A stretch of DNA of 39,419 nucleotides from an uncultured beta proteobacterium (GCA_903959855.1 CAJBYR010000111.1:1-39419); one strand, 5' to 3'; counted from the stretch's first letter, positions 1 to 10,010 are shown. Numbers and translations: made by a program. Notes: generated by a model from the letters alone, not told the origin.

Positions 1-68
1 TCCGCCAGGCTCAGGCGCCGGTCCTGTTCCTGCGACATGAGTTCGGTGGCTTGCTTGCAGCTGAGCAC
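1..68 (-). CDS. Anti-sigma factor, zinc-finger (zf-HC2) type, N-terminal fragment
   Basis: The minus strand reads from a GTG at 68 into the window edge as 22 codons, with a cysteine and a CKQATELMSQ motif near the start. That is the typical opening of small zinc-finger anti-sigma factors, where the first Cys belongs to the HxxxCxxC zinc site; the rest lies outside the window. It starts 11 nt after the stop of the sigma factor gene, the usual sigma/anti-sigma order. Its expected role is to hold the ECF sigma factor inactive until a signal releases it. It is too short for the ORF track. The call rests on motif and context only. Confidence 0.7.
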   Translation of the reverse strand, partial: MLSCKQATELMSQEQDRRLSLA

Positions 69-79
69 GTTTTATCTTC

Positions 80-658
80 CTATGCCGATGCGCCGGCAAA
101 CCAGCGCTGTTCGAGGCAGGCGCGCAAGACCAGGCGAGCGCGATGCAGGACGACCCAGCAATTGGACGTGCTGATGCCGGTTTCCTTACAGATTTCGTCG
201 GTTTCAAGCCCGAGAATTTCGCGCATCATGAATACGCGCGCCGTTTTCGCCGGCAGGTGGTCGAGGCAGGCTTCGAACACGTGCCAGAACTGCTGCTGCT
301 CGAAGGACGCCTCGGGGTCGGCCCAGCGGGCCGGGCGCACATCCGCGCGCCAATGTCCGTCCGGCTCGAACAAGGTCTCGGCCAGCGCATCGTCGCCCTC
401 CGCATCCTGCGCCAGCGCGCTGGCCGGTATTTCGCGACCCTGCAGGCGGATGATGTCGACGATCTTGTTGCGCAGGATGGAAATCAGCCAGGTCTTGTAG
501 GAGGAGCGGCTCTCGAAGTTCTTGCTGCCGGTCAGCGCGGCAAGCAGGGTTTCCTGCACTGCATCCTCGGCCGCGCCGGCATCCCGCAACTGCAGGCGCG
601 CAAAGCGCAGCAGGTCGGGACGCAGGGCATCAAGCTCGGCTTGGCGATCCGGATTCAT
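80..658 (-). CDS. ECF-type RNA polymerase sigma factor
   Basis: Sigma-70 family factor of the ECF type, 192 aa from the ATG at 658. Region 2 is seen in the first ~75 residues (LRPDLLRFARLQL, AAEDAVQETLLAAL, TWLISILRNKIVDIIR) and region 4 near the C-terminus (LPAKTARVFMMREILGLETDEIC, then a recognition helix with STSNCWVVLHRARL). A long linker with FEPDGHWR and FWHVFEACLDHLP resembles the family with a downstream zf-HC2 anti-sigma gene. The track start at 775 adds 39 residues without family similarity, so the internal MNPDRQAELDALRP start is preferred. It is followed by the anti-sigma gene and is divergent from msrB-msrA, so oxidant-damage repair genes may be its targets (inference). Confidence 0.88.
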   Translation of the reverse strand: MNPDRQAELDALRPDLLRFARLQLRDAGAAEDAVQETLLAALTGSKNFESRSSYKTWLISILRNKIVDIIRLQGREIPASALAQDAEGDDALAETLFEPDGHWRADVRPARWADPEASFEQQQFWHVFEACLDHLPAKTARVFMMREILGLETDEICKETGISTSNCWVVLHRARLVLRACLEQRWFAGASA

Positions 659-822
659 CGGTACTGTTGCCAACGGGAAGGGAACGCATTTTGAACCAAG
701 ATGACTAAGATGGGCAAACCGCGCCGATTCCATGTAAGGATCGCCGCCCCGCCCCGACAGATAGCTGCGGAACACCCGTCACTCCCCGAGGCCGGTGCTC
801 CCACCCATGACAGGAGACAACA

Positions 823-1323
823 ATGAACCGCCGCAACTGGCTTTTTGGAATCACCGGCCTGATCGTCGCCCCCCTGCTGGCGCAACGCCAGGCAGGCGCC
901 GCCGAAACCTTTCCGCTCAACAAGCCGAAGCAGGAATGGAAAAAGCTCCTCGCCGCCGACGCCTATCAGGTGCTGTTTGAGGACGGCACGGAGCGCTCCG
1001 GCAGCAGTGCGCTGAACAACGAAAAGCGCGCCGGTACCTATGCCTGCGCCGCCTGCAACCTGCCGCTGTTCGACGCCGCCCACAAGTACGAAAGCGGCAC
1101 CGGCTGGCCCAGCTTCTGGCAGGGCTTGCCCGGCGCACTGGGCACATCGACAGATTTCAAGCTGATCTATCCGCGGACCGAGTACCACTGCTCGCGTTGC
1201 GGCGGACACCAGGGCCACGTTTTCAACGACGGCCCGCAACCTACAGGCAAGCGCTACTGCAATAACGGCGTGGCCCTGCGCTTCGTCGCCCGCGGCGAGC
1301 CGCTGCCCGCCCTGAGGACCTGA
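823..1323 (+). CDS. msrB: Peptide-methionine (R)-S-oxide reductase MsrB, exported
   Basis: Reduces the R epimer of methionine sulfoxide in proteins. The 166 aa protein has an N-terminal hydrophobic segment after an Arg-Arg pair (NRRNWLFG), suggesting Tat or Sec export. The MsrB fold follows: zinc-binding CxxC pairs at C75/C78 and C123/C126, the GTGWPSFW substrate motif near residue 92, and the catalytic Cys in RYCNNG at C146. The start is supported by AGGAGA six bases upstream. msrA begins 3 nt after the stop, so the two form an operon that repairs both sulfoxide epimers outside the cytoplasm. The divergent sigma/anti-sigma pair is a plausible regulator. Confidence 0.95.
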   Translation: MNRRNWLFGITGLIVAPLLAQRQAGAAETFPLNKPKQEWKKLLAADAYQVLFEDGTERSGSSALNNEKRAGTYACAACNLPLFDAAHKYESGTGWPSFWQGLPGALGTSTDFKLIYPRTEYHCSRCGGHQGHVFNDGPQPTGKRYCNNGVALRFVARGEPLPALRT

Positions 1324-1325
1324 CC

Positions 1326-1949
1326 ATGCGCCAATCGATCCTGATCGCTGCCGCCGGCCTGGTCCTGGCCTGGGCGGGCTTGACCCGCCCGCCGGAAGCC
1401 GCCGCCGCCCCGGCGGCCACTCCCCCCGGCAGCGCCACGGCGATCTTCGCCGGTGGCTGTTTCTGGTGCACCGAGTCCGACTTCGAAAAGCTGCCCGGCG
1501 TCATCGCGGCCGAATCCGGTTACACGGCAGGGAAAACCGTCAACCCTGCGTACAAGGAAGTCAGTGCCGGCGGCACCGGGCATACCGAGGCCGTGCGCGT
1601 GACCTATGACCCGAAGCTCGTCAGCTATCCGAAGCTGGTTGAGCATTTCTGGCGCACCATCGATCCGACGGTCAAGGACAGGCAGTTCTGCGATGTCGGC
1701 AGCCAGTACCGCAGCGGCATCTACTGGCAAAACGAGTCCGAACGCGCGACCGCCGAAGCCAGTCGCGACGCACTGCTGAAAAGCGGGCGCTTCAAGTCCA
1801 TCCACACGGAAATCATCGCCGCCACGCAATTCTGGCCTGCCGAGGACTACCACCAGGACTACTACAAGAAAAATCCGATCCGCTACCAGTACTACCGCAC
1901 CGGCTGCGGTCGGGATGCTCGCCTGCGGGAGGTCTGGGGCGAGAAATGA
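1326..1949 (+). CDS. msrA: Peptide-methionine (S)-S-oxide reductase MsrA, exported
   Basis: Reduces the S epimer of methionine sulfoxide. The 207 aa protein has a hydrophobic N-terminal signal or anchor (~residues 5-25) and an Ala/Pro-rich linker. The MsrA signature GGCFWCTE follows, with catalytic Cys at C45, then GYTAG, GTGHTEAVRVTYDP, and the conserved FCDVGSQYRSGIYW stretch. A C-terminal Cys in the RTGCGRD region is a candidate resolving residue. The ATG lies 3 nt after the msrB stop, so translation is probably coupled. Export of both Msr proteins implies a periplasmic role, as in systems that answer hypochlorous acid stress (inference). Confidence 0.95.
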   Translation: MRQSILIAAAGLVLAWAGLTRPPEAAAAPAATPPGSATAIFAGGCFWCTESDFEKLPGVIAAESGYTAGKTVNPAYKEVSAGGTGHTEAVRVTYDPKLVSYPKLVEHFWRTIDPTVKDRQFCDVGSQYRSGIYWQNESERATAEASRDALLKSGRFKSIHTEIIAATQFWPAEDYHQDYYKKNPIRYQYYRTGCGRDARLREVWGEK

Positions 1950-1964
1950 CGGGATGCGGGACTT

Positions 1965-2660
1965 ATGCAGGGCGCTGAGCTGTCCATCGTCATCCCGGTG
2001 CTCGACGAAGCGCCGCGGATAGGCGCCCAATTGCAGCAGTTGCAGCTACTGCGGCAAAACAATGTCGAACTCACGGTGGTCGACGGAGGCAGCTCCGACG
2101 GCAGCGCGCAAGCCGCCGCGCCTCTGGCTGACCAGGTCCTGCTCGCACCCCGCGGCCGGGCCCGGCAGATGAACGCCGGCGCCGCGGCAAGCCACGGTCG
2201 GGTTCTGCTCTTCCTCCATGCGGACACAACGCTGCCGCGAAATGCCGCAGGTGCCGTGCTGGAGGCGATCGATGCCGGGGCCCGCTGGGGTCGCTTCGAC
2301 GTGCGCATCGACGGCCGACATCCCATGCTGCGCATCGTCGAACGAATGATGAACTGGCGTTCGCGCCTGACAGGCATCGCCACCGGCGACCAGGCCATTT
2401 TTGTCCGTCGCGACTTGTTCGAGCACGTCGGCGGCTTTCCCGAACTGCCCCTGATGGAGGACATCCGCTTCAGTGCCCTGCTCAAGCGGCAGGCCGCCCC
2501 GGCATGCCTGACCGAAACCGTGACCACATCGGGCCGGCGCTGGCAGAAGCACGGCGTGCTGCGTACCGTCCTGCTGATGTGGTGGCTGCGCGCCGCCTTC
2601 TTCTGTGGTGCCGATCCGGCACGGCTGGCGCGGCAATACGGCTATCGCGAGGCCGGCTGA
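1965..2660 (+). CDS. Family 2 glycosyltransferase (TIGR04283-like)
   Basis: A 231 aa GT-A fold transferase. The N-terminal strand motif LSIVIPVLDEAPRIG, the nucleotide-binding VVDGGSSDGS and LFLHADTTLP (DxD-like) are all visible. The total length and the GDQAIFVRRDLFEHVGGFPELPLMEDI block match the short family 2 group often annotated as rSAM/selenodomain-associated transferase 2. No radical SAM partner lies in this window, so the substrate is unknown. It starts 15 nt after msrA and probably shares its transcript. A short hydrophobic stretch near the C-terminus (TVLLMWWLRAAFF) may contact the membrane. Confidence 0.82.
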   Translation: MQGAELSIVIPVLDEAPRIGAQLQQLQLLRQNNVELTVVDGGSSDGSAQAAAPLADQVLLAPRGRARQMNAGAAASHGRVLLFLHADTTLPRNAAGAVLEAIDAGARWGRFDVRIDGRHPMLRIVERMMNWRSRLTGIATGDQAIFVRRDLFEHVGGFPELPLMEDIRFSALLKRQAAPACLTETVTTSGRRWQKHGVLRTVLLMWWLRAAFFCGADPARLARQYGYREAG

Positions 2661-2731
2661 TGCGATGGCAACAGCCAAATCACAGGTGTCGCAATTTTTC
2701 ACCTTGCATCGCAACAATCCCGCGCAAGCCC

Positions 2732-2760
2732 TTGTCAGAAAAAGCGAAACACGGCATATT
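2732..2760 (+). promoter_or_regulatory. Putative sigma70 promoter of the FeeM-like gene
   Basis: TTGTCA (5 of 6 to consensus) is followed after 17 nt by CATATT (4 of 6). The predicted transcription start falls within a few bases of the ATG at 2768, so the message would be leaderless or nearly so. No Shine-Dalgarno sequence is seen before that ATG, which agrees with this reading. Confidence 0.4.
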
Positions 2761-2767
2761 CGGCATC

Positions 2768-3502
2768 ATGAACCCGAATTCATCGAATTCCGACCACATC
2801 ACCGAGGCTCTGCCTTTCGTGATACGCAGCGTGCGCGACGAGGCGGAACTCGCCAAGGCCGTGGCCATCCGCCGCAGCGCCTATGGCCGCCACGTACCGG
2901 AACTGGCCGCCCGTTTTACCGCGCCGGAGCCCAGCGATCTTGACGGCAGCAGCCGCGTTCTGGTCGCCCTCGCCAAGCTCGACGGCATGCCCCTGGGCAG
3001 CATGCGCTACCGCACCAACCAGTACCAGCCGCTGGATCTTGAACAGTCGGTAACCCTGCCCGCCGCCTTGCGCAACCGGGTGCTGACCGAGGCCACGCGC
3101 CTGGCCGTGAGCCAGGCCGCCGTCGGGCGCGTGGTCAAGGCCATGCTGATGAAAGCCATGTACTTGCAGTGCGAGGCGGGCGGGATTCAAACCATGGTGG
3201 TGACGGCACGCCACCCGATGGATCGCTTTTATCACTGGCTGCTGTTCGAAGATGTCTATCCCGATGGCGATTTCATCCCCATGAAACATGTCGGCATGAT
3301 TCCGCACCGGGTCATGGCCTGCGATGTGGTCGAAACCAAGCGGCGCTGGCAGTCAGTAGACCATCCCTGGTATTCGCTGTTTTTCGAAATGCACCACCCC
3401 GACATCGATCTGACGCCGTTTCCTGTCGTCACGGCGCGCGAAGAGCGCGAGCCGGACGGCACGCGAACCACCGCAAGGACTCGACACCGCGACATGCGCT
3501 AA
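2768..3502 (+). CDS. FeeM-like N-acyl amino acid synthase / GNAT-fold acyltransferase
   Basis: The 244 aa protein begins at the internal ATG at 2768; the track ORF from 2504 overlaps the glycosyltransferase and its extra N-terminus looks non-coding. Visible features are FVIRSVRDEAELAKAVAIRRSAY, a central LTEATRLAVSQAA segment, and YLQCEAGGIQTMVVTARHPMDRFYHWLLFED. This pattern resembles long-chain N-acyl amino acid synthases (FeeM) and related LuxI/GNAT-fold enzymes that transfer acyl groups from acyl carrier protein to an amino acid. No signal peptide is seen. It is followed 53 nt later by a c-di-GMP protein. The fold is fairly sure; the substrate is not. Confidence 0.65.
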   Translation: MNPNSSNSDHITEALPFVIRSVRDEAELAKAVAIRRSAYGRHVPELAARFTAPEPSDLDGSSRVLVALAKLDGMPLGSMRYRTNQYQPLDLEQSVTLPAALRNRVLTEATRLAVSQAAVGRVVKAMLMKAMYLQCEAGGIQTMVVTARHPMDRFYHWLLFEDVYPDGDFIPMKHVGMIPHRVMACDVVETKRRWQSVDHPWYSLFFEMHHPDIDLTPFPVVTAREEREPDGTRTTARTRHRDMR

Positions 3503-3555
3503 GATTCGCGCATGACCCGTAAACGCCGCCACCGCCCGCCCCCGGACGCGGCCAA

Positions 3556-6543
3556 ATGACCCCTCGTACGCGGCGTCTCCTGCTGCTGACTTCGCGCCAA
3601 CTGCTGCGCGGCTTCCTGCAGCGCAATACGCAGTGGCTGACCCGGATTTCCGTAGTTGCGATTCCGTTCGCACTGGGCGCCATCATGCTGCTGGCGCTGT
3701 TCGCATGGGAATCCGATACCGCGGTCAGGCAGCCGCCCAACCTGCCCTTCACTGCGTTGTCATTCGTCCCCGACGACGGGCAGATCGAGCCGGCCGCGGC
3801 CCGCGACGCCCTGCGCGGGGCAAGGCCGGTCACGTCCTTCGACACCCAGCTCTCCGAAGCCCCGGTCTGGTTCGCTTTCACGCCGCCCAAGCTGGAAAGC
3901 GACAGCGCGAGAGCGCCGCTGGTGTACTTCCCGTCGCGCCACATGCGCACCCTCTCCTGCTGGCGCGGCGCCACACTCAAGCCGCTGGGCAGCGCCACCC
4001 GCACCGGTACCGAAGGTGCGCTGGTAGCCGCCAATTCCGGCTTCGCCACCACTGGCGTGGGCCTCTCCGGCATCCCCTTGTTGTGTCGCGCAACGTTTAT
4101 CGGGCCGGCGCGACTTTCGGTGACGACCTGGAAGGCCGCGGATTTCGACCTCTCGACACGCGCCTTTGCCAACGACATGGGTCTGCTCGAAGGCGGCCTC
4201 ACGGTTCTGGCGATCTTCATGCTGCTGGCGGCCCTGGTCAATCGCGAACCGCTGTACATCGTGTTTGCCGCCTGGCTGATCGTGAATGCCCGGCTTGGCG
4301 CCAACTCCGCCGGCTGGGACACGCTCTGGCTCGGCCACCAGGTGCCCGCCGGCTGGCTCGACGGCATGCGGAAGATAGTTTTCGCCAGCAACTTCCCGCT
4401 GACGGTGTACCTGTTCACGCGCCTGTTCCAGAACGACCTGGCCAAAGTCGGCAAGGACACGTTGCTGCGCGTGCTGGAACTGCTCTACCTGCCGATGTTC
4501 GCCGCAGCACTGTTGCTGCCCTATCGCCATTTCATTCCCATGCTCTGGCTGGGCTCCTTCATCGGCTACGGCATCATCGTCTATTACCTGGGCAGCATCC
4601 TGCTGGTGTCGCGCTCGCGCATCGCGATGTGGTTTGCCGCCTCGCTGGTGGTGACGGCCGTGGCGGGCTTTGCCGAGGTGATCAAGGCCATGTTCGGCCT
4701 GCCCGGCCCCCTGCCCTACGTCAATAGCGTCACCGCCGCGCTGAGCTCCGGCCTGCTGGTGGCAATGGCGCTGGCCGAACAGATGCGCATCGAGCGCTCG
4801 GGACGCAAGGGCGCGGAGAAAGCGCTGCAGAAGACCTACGACCAGGTGCCGGTGGCCTTCTTCACCGCCGACGCGACCGGGCGCCTGCTGCGCGGCAATC
4901 CGGCACTGGGCCGCCTGCTCGGCCTGCAGGTACTGGGCGGCGGCACCCGCTGGCAGGATTATTTCGAACCCGGCACCTGGGAATCGCTATGCAGCCTGCT
5001 GGCAGACGGCCCGCGCGCCCAGCTGCGTTTCCAGTCGTCCGACCACGGCGCCTGGTATGAGGCGCGCGCGTCGATCGGCGAAAGCCTGATCGAAGGTTCG
5101 ATCGAGGACATCACCGAAGCGGTGACGGCGAACCGCAAGCTGATGTACCTCGCCGACCACGACCAGCTCACCGGCACGCTCTCGCGGCGCGCCATCGAGC
5201 AGGCGCTGCGCGGCGCGATCCGCTCCGCCGGAGAGCACGCCCCGGTCACGCTGGCCTACATGGATCTCGACCGCTTCAAAACCGTGAATGACCTCTTCGG
5301 CCATACCGCCGGCGACGAGGTGCTGCGCCAGTTGTGCAACCGCATGGCCACTTCGCTGGGCACCGAGCACCTGCTGGGACGCATCGGCGGTGATGAGTTC
5401 CTCATCCTGCTGCGCGGCACCACCCTGGCCGAAGCCACCGCGAAGTGCCGCGACCTGGTGGATCTGATCGACGGCAGCCCTTTCCGGGTTCAGGAACTGG
5501 CCTTCCGCATCGGCGTTTCCTTCGGCGCCGTCGAGGTGACCCCGGGCATCGAGATCGCCGACCTGATCTCCGCCGCCGACCGCGCCTGCCGCGACGCCAA
5601 ACGCCAGTCAAGATCCGGCCACGTCGTGGCCTATGGTGCGGATGCCCCGGCCTTCCAGGAGCATGAAGAGGAACGCTTGCTGGTGGCACGCCTGACGCCG
5701 GAACGCGCGCCGGAATTCCTCGCCATCGCCATGCAGCCGATCATGTCGCTGCACGATCCGCAGGGTAGCCTGGATTTCGAGGTGCTGCTGCGCGCCCGGG
5801 CGCCGGATGGCAGCGTCATGCCCGCCGGACGGGTGATCTCGGTGGCCGAAGCCCATGGCCGCGTCGGCGTGATCGACCGCTGGGTGCTGGCCACGGTGCT
5901 GGAATGGCTGGACACGCATCTGGCCCAGCTTGCCGGAACACGTTTCGTCACGGTCAATTTTTCCGGCGCCTCGATCAACGACGAACAGTTCATGGCCGAT
6001 GCCTATGCCATGCTGCGCGCCCACCCGCGTGCTGCGGCGCGGCTTTGCGCCGAAATCACGGAGGGCGTCGCGCTGCGCGATTTCGACCAGACCCGGCGCG
6101 TGCTCGAACGCCTGCGCGAATTCGACGTCAAGCTGGCGCTGGACGATTTCGGTGCCGGCTACACCTCCTTCATGTACCTCTCCGACCTCCAGGCCGATGT
6201 CATCAAGATCGACGGCGCCATCGTCGAATCCGCCGCGCGCCACCCGTCGCGACTTTCGATCGTGCAGGCGATCGCCGATCTGTCGCGCAACCTGGGCATG
6301 CGCTCGATCGCCGAATGGGTGGAAGATGCCGCCACCTTGCGCGCCATGGCCGAAGTCGGCATCGACTATATCCAGGGCTTCGCCGTCGCCCGCCCCATGG
6401 CGCCGCGCGAGATCCTGCTCGGGCCCCACGCCGCACACTGGATTGCCGACGGCACGATACACGCCGCGCTGGCCGACATCCAGGCCAACCGCCTGATGGT
6501 CGATGACGGCGCGGTGTATTCCGCCGGCAAGAACCTGCACTAG
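3556..6543 (+). CDS. 7TM sensor diguanylate cyclase/phosphodiesterase (PAS-GGDEF-EAL)
   Basis: Membrane-bound c-di-GMP enzyme, 995 aa. One TM near residues 30-50 precedes a periplasmic domain to ~200, then a cluster of about seven TMs to ~415 resembling 7TMR-DISM receptors, a PAS-like domain (~430-520), GGDEF (~535-690) and EAL (~715-965). The cyclase motif GGDEF is intact at 611-615. The product-inhibition RxxD site is absent (GTEH at that place). The EAL domain has EVL at 742-744, TVNFS, EITE, the DDFGAGYTS metal site (Asp863-864), VIKIDG, AEWVED and IQGF, so both activities look possible. The ATG overlaps the stop of a 15-codon upstream reading frame. A haem-kinase gene follows 14 nt later. 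Confidence 0.92.
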   Translation: MTPRTRRLLLLTSRQLLRGFLQRNTQWLTRISVVAIPFALGAIMLLALFAWESDTAVRQPPNLPFTALSFVPDDGQIEPAAARDALRGARPVTSFDTQLSEAPVWFAFTPPKLESDSARAPLVYFPSRHMRTLSCWRGATLKPLGSATRTGTEGALVAANSGFATTGVGLSGIPLLCRATFIGPARLSVTTWKAADFDLSTRAFANDMGLLEGGLTVLAIFMLLAALVNREPLYIVFAAWLIVNARLGANSAGWDTLWLGHQVPAGWLDGMRKIVFASNFPLTVYLFTRLFQNDLAKVGKDTLLRVLELLYLPMFAAALLLPYRHFIPMLWLGSFIGYGIIVYYLGSILLVSRSRIAMWFAASLVVTAVAGFAEVIKAMFGLPGPLPYVNSVTAALSSGLLVAMALAEQMRIERSGRKGAEKALQKTYDQVPVAFFTADATGRLLRGNPALGRLLGLQVLGGGTRWQDYFEPGTWESLCSLLADGPRAQLRFQSSDHGAWYEARASIGESLIEGSIEDITEAVTANRKLMYLADHDQLTGTLSRRAIEQALRGAIRSAGEHAPVTLAYMDLDRFKTVNDLFGHTAGDEVLRQLCNRMATSLGTEHLLGRIGGDEFLILLRGTTLAEATAKCRDLVDLIDGSPFRVQELAFRIGVSFGAVEVTPGIEIADLISAADRACRDAKRQSRSGHVVAYGADAPAFQEHEEERLLVARLTPERAPEFLAIAMQPIMSLHDPQGSLDFEVLLRARAPDGSVMPAGRVISVAEAHGRVGVIDRWVLATVLEWLDTHLAQLAGTRFVTVNFSGASINDEQFMADAYAMLRAHPRAAARLCAEITEGVALRDFDQTRRVLERLREFDVKLALDDFGAGYTSFMYLSDLQADVIKIDGAIVESAARHPSRLSIVQAIADLSRNLGMRSIAEWVEDAATLRAMAEVGIDYIQGFAVARPMAPREILLGPHAAHWIADGTIHAALADIQANRLMVDDGAVYSAGKNLH

Positions 6544-6557
6544 GGCCCGCTTCGATC

Positions 6558-9086
6558 ATGACCCTGCGCGGAAAGATCTGGCTTGCACTTGCCCTTCTGG
6601 CGGCAACCATTTCGCTGCTCGACCTCGGCTTCGAATACCGCCGCGCCGCCGCGGATCAGCATCGCGAGCAGCTGAATGATGCGCGCGGCATGGGCAACCT
6701 GCTGCTGGCGACGCGCCGCGTTTACCACGGGCAGGTCATCGACGGAAAGGCCGGCGACGGCTTCGTCGCCGAACTCGCCCTGGCGCGGATCTCGCGGGAA
6801 TTCTCGCGGATATACTCGGGCGGGGTGAGCTTCCGCAATGTCGCGGACCGGCCGCGCAATCCGGAGAACCAGGCCGACCGCTCCGAACTCGATGCCATCA
6901 AGTGGTTCCGCGACAACCCCGGGGCAGGCGAGCATTTGCAGCCCGTCGTCGACATGAGCGGCACCGCCCTGCTGCAGTACAGCCTGCCGCTGCGCATCGA
7001 GTCGTCCTGCCTGCAATGCCACGGCCCGTCCGGGCGCAATGCGGGAACCTCGCGGGGCGACGAATTCAAGGCCGGCGAAGTGCGCGGACTGATCAGCATC
7101 AAGCTGCCGATCACCCAGTACAAAGCTTTCGCCCTCGACCATTGGCTGAGCCGCCTGGGCTGGAGCCTGCCGGCCTATGCGCTGGTCTTCCTCGCCCTCG
7201 GCCTGTTGATGGATCGCCTGATACTGCGCCGCCTGGACCGCATTCGCGCCGGTACGCGACAATTCGCTGCCGGTGACGGCACGCTGCGCCTGGCGGATGC
7301 CGGCAACGACGAACTGGGCGAACTGGCGCAGGAACTGAACCAGATGGCCGACCAGGTCGCCGAGCGCACCGAAGCACTCGCCGCCAGCCGCGAGGAGCTC
7401 AGCCAGCATCGCGACCAGCTCGAGGAACAGGTCATCACACGCACCATCGAGCTGGCCTCGGCCAAGGAGGTTGCGGAAAAGGCCAATCTCGCCAAGAGCC
7501 GCTTCCTCGCCAACATCAGCCATGAAATCCGCACGCCGATGAACGCCATCATCGGCCTTACCCATCTCCTGCGGCGCAATGATCCGACGCCGGAACAGGC
7601 CGAACGCCTGGCCAAGGTCGACACCGCGGCCAACCATCTGCTGGCGGTAATCAACGACATCCTCGACATCTCCAAGATCGAGTCGGACACGATCGAGCTG
7701 GAACAGCAGGACTTCGCCCTGGGCGCGGTATTCGACCATGTGCGATCGCAAACCTTTGATGAAGCCAGGGCGCGCGACCTGGTGCTGGAAGTCGATGCCG
7801 GGTCGGTGCCGATGTGGCTGCGCGGCGACCCTCTGCGCCTGCGCCAGGCGCTGTACAACTATGTCTGCAACGCGATCAAGTTTTCCGAGCATGGCCGCAT
7901 CCGGCTGCACGCGATCCTGCTCGCGGAACAGGGCGACGAACTGCTGCTGCGCTTCGATGTCGAGGACAACGGCATCGGCGTCGAGGAAGCACAGCTATCC
8001 AGTCTGTTCCGCGCCTTCGAACAAGTCGATACCTCGGATACCCGCAGCTACGGCGGCACCGGGCTGGGCCTGGCCATCACGCGCCGCCTGGCCGAACTCA
8101 TGGGTGGCGAAGTCGGCGTCGAGAGCCGGCCCGGTCAAGGCAGCCGCTTCTGGTTCACCGCCCGCCTGCACCGTGGCCATGGCGTCATGCCGCCAGCGGC
8201 AGAGATCAGCACGGAAACCGCGGAAAGCGGACTGCGCCGCAACCACGGTGGTGCCAGGGTGCTGTTGGTCGAAGACAACGCGATCAACCGCGAAGTCGCG
8301 CTGGAACTGCTGTACGGCGCCGGCATGGACGCCGACATTGCCGTCGATGGCCGCGATGCGCTGGACAAGGCCGCCGCCAGGCGCTACCGGCTGATCCTGA
8401 TGGACGTGCAGATGCCGCGCATGGATGGCCTTGAAGCCACGCGCGCGATCCGCATGCTGCCGGGCAATCGTGAGATTCCCATCCTGGCGCTGACGGCCAA
8501 TGTTTACGAGGAGAACCGGCGTGCCTGCCATGACGCGGGGATGGACGATTTCGTCGCCAAACCCGTCAACCCCGAGGACCTGTATGCCGCCTTGCTGAAG
8601 TGGCTGCAGCGCAGCCCGCCGCCACCAGCCGGGCCGGAGCCTACGGCGCAGCGGTCAGCGCCAGCCAGGGCCGCCACCGGCCATGGCATCGCACCCGCGG
8701 TGCCGATGCGGGATGCCGAGGAATGGCGCCGACGCCTGCAGGCGGTTTCCGGCCTGGATTTCGAGCGCGGTCTTGACGTGGTGCGCGGCGATGTCCGTAC
8801 CTATTCGCGCATCCTCGCCCTGTTCGCCGAGACGCATTTCAAGGACATCGCACGGCTTGAGGAGTACCGTGTCGGCGGGAATATCGCGGCGCTCAAGGAA
8901 GTCTCCCATACGCTGAAGGGATCGGCCGGCAGCGTCGGCGCGCTGAAGCTCGCCGACGCATCCAAACACCTGCATGCCCTGATCCTCAAGGAAGGCCCGG
9001 CCGGGGAGATCGACGCCAGTTGCCGGGTCCTGGTCGCCAAGCTGGAAGCGACGATTGCGGAGTTGCGCGAGGCGCTGGGCGAATAA
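6558..9086 (+). CDS. Hybrid histidine kinase with c-type haem sensor domain and Hpt
   Basis: An 842 aa phosphorelay protein. An N-terminal TM is followed by a periplasmic DUF3365/Tll0287-like sensor domain carrying one c-haem site, CLQCH at 151-155. Next come a second TM (~190-215), a HAMP-like segment, a coiled coil, HisKA (His322 in SHEIRTP), an HATPase domain with DNGIGV and GGTGLGLAI, a receiver domain with Asp616 in LMDVQMP, and a C-terminal Hpt domain with His784 in HTLKGSAGS. The kinase therefore holds a complete His-Asp-His relay and needs an external response regulator. Haem implies redox or gas sensing (inference). It is in an operon with the GGDEF-EAL gene, 14 nt upstream. Confidence 0.92.
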   Translation: MTLRGKIWLALALLAATISLLDLGFEYRRAAADQHREQLNDARGMGNLLLATRRVYHGQVIDGKAGDGFVAELALARISREFSRIYSGGVSFRNVADRPRNPENQADRSELDAIKWFRDNPGAGEHLQPVVDMSGTALLQYSLPLRIESSCLQCHGPSGRNAGTSRGDEFKAGEVRGLISIKLPITQYKAFALDHWLSRLGWSLPAYALVFLALGLLMDRLILRRLDRIRAGTRQFAAGDGTLRLADAGNDELGELAQELNQMADQVAERTEALAASREELSQHRDQLEEQVITRTIELASAKEVAEKANLAKSRFLANISHEIRTPMNAIIGLTHLLRRNDPTPEQAERLAKVDTAANHLLAVINDILDISKIESDTIELEQQDFALGAVFDHVRSQTFDEARARDLVLEVDAGSVPMWLRGDPLRLRQALYNYVCNAIKFSEHGRIRLHAILLAEQGDELLLRFDVEDNGIGVEEAQLSSLFRAFEQVDTSDTRSYGGTGLGLAITRRLAELMGGEVGVESRPGQGSRFWFTARLHRGHGVMPPAAEISTETAESGLRRNHGGARVLLVEDNAINREVALELLYGAGMDADIAVDGRDALDKAAARRYRLILMDVQMPRMDGLEATRAIRMLPGNREIPILALTANVYEENRRACHDAGMDDFVAKPVNPEDLYAALLKWLQRSPPPPAGPEPTAQRSAPARAATGHGIAPAVPMRDAEEWRRRLQAVSGLDFERGLDVVRGDVRTYSRILALFAETHFKDIARLEEYRVGGNIAALKEVSHTLKGSAGSVGALKLADASKHLHALILKEGPAGEIDASCRVLVAKLEATIAELREALGE

Positions 9087-9124
9087 GCGTCGCCCCAACA
9101 TCGCCGTAGCGCCGGCGCCGACTC

Positions 9125-10000
9125 TCAACCCGATCCGTTGCGCCGTCGCTCTGCGCCGGTGTGGTCCAGCCATTCGGCGACCATGGGCCAGAGATTCATT
9201 TCGCATTGCGGCTTGAAAAAGCCGAAATGGCCGATGCGCCTGAGCCCCTGTTGCGCGGGTTCGACCAGGCGGTAATCGACCTTGCGCTGGCGATAGGCCT
9301 CGTGCAGCAGGCGCGATCCGGCCTCGGCGAGCAACTCGTCGTCGGCGAAGCTCAGTGCCAGAACCGGGTAGTCTGCCGTGGCGTAGGCCTCGCGAGCACC
9401 GGGTTCGCCGCTCAGCAGGTACTCCGGGGTCAGGCACCAACGCCGCCACTGGTACATCGCAGCGGTAGGCAGGTCGCCGACAACGCCGATGCGTGAGCCG
9501 GGAAAATAGCCGAACACCGGGCACAGCGCGGGCGCGAGAACATGCCATAACAATGGTGCCGAACGCTTCGTGCGCGGCGACAGGTGGCGTGTCGAACCAC
9601 TGCCGACCGCGATGTTCACCACGCCGGCGAGGTGCTCGCGTGAAGGCAGCAAGGGCGCCACCTGGCCGCCGAAACTGTGGCCGACGACGAACAGCGGATC
9701 ATGGGGCGATGCCATCGTGATCATGCGCAGCAGCGCGTCGTAATCCTTGTGCAGCCAGTCGCCGAGGTCGGCCTTGATATGTCGGCGCGGCCCCTCGAAC
9801 GACTCGCCGATGCCGCGATAGTCAAAGGTCCAGGTGGTGTAGCCGCGCTTCGCCAGAAAGCATGCAAAGGGCGCGTAGAAGGCCTGCGGCACGGCCATCG
9901 CCGCGGCGATGACGACCTGGCCGCGCACCGGGCCGTGCGGGTCGAAACGATGAACGGCGAGTTTGTGGCCGTCGGTGGCGGTGAAGGGGATGCGCTGCAT
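9125..10000 (-). CDS. Alpha/beta hydrolase
   Basis: A 291 aa soluble alpha/beta hydrolase similar to the COG4757 group. The nucleophile elbow GHSFGG is clear, preceded by YRGIGES and by the N-terminal TDGHKLAVHRFDP. A candidate acid lies in LSFADDELL and a candidate His in RIGHFGFFKP near residue 256. There is no signal peptide. The substrate is unknown. Its ATG lies 9 nt downstream (minus strand) of a TAG that ends the left copy of a 14-bp repeat derived from the dnaE2 3' end. It was therefore probably the second gene of a dnaE2 operon before the R-M island inserted (inference). Confidence 0.85.
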   Translation of the reverse strand: MQRIPFTATDGHKLAVHRFDPHGPVRGQVVIAAAMAVPQAFYAPFACFLAKRGYTTWTFDYRGIGESFEGPRRHIKADLGDWLHKDYDALLRMITMASPHDPLFVVGHSFGGQVAPLLPSREHLAGVVNIAVGSGSTRHLSPRTKRSAPLLWHVLAPALCPVFGYFPGSRIGVVGDLPTAAMYQWRRWCLTPEYLLSGEPGAREAYATADYPVLALSFADDELLAEAGSRLLHEAYRQRKVDYRLVEPAQQGLRRIGHFGFFKPQCEMNLWPMVAEWLDHTGAERRRNGSG

Positions 10001-10010
10001 GCGCCAAGTC

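Noticed and set aside
681-773. Two GGAAC motifs upstream of msrB as ECF -35 elements
   Set aside because: No convincing -10 lies at the right spacing for either, so no promoter is claimed.
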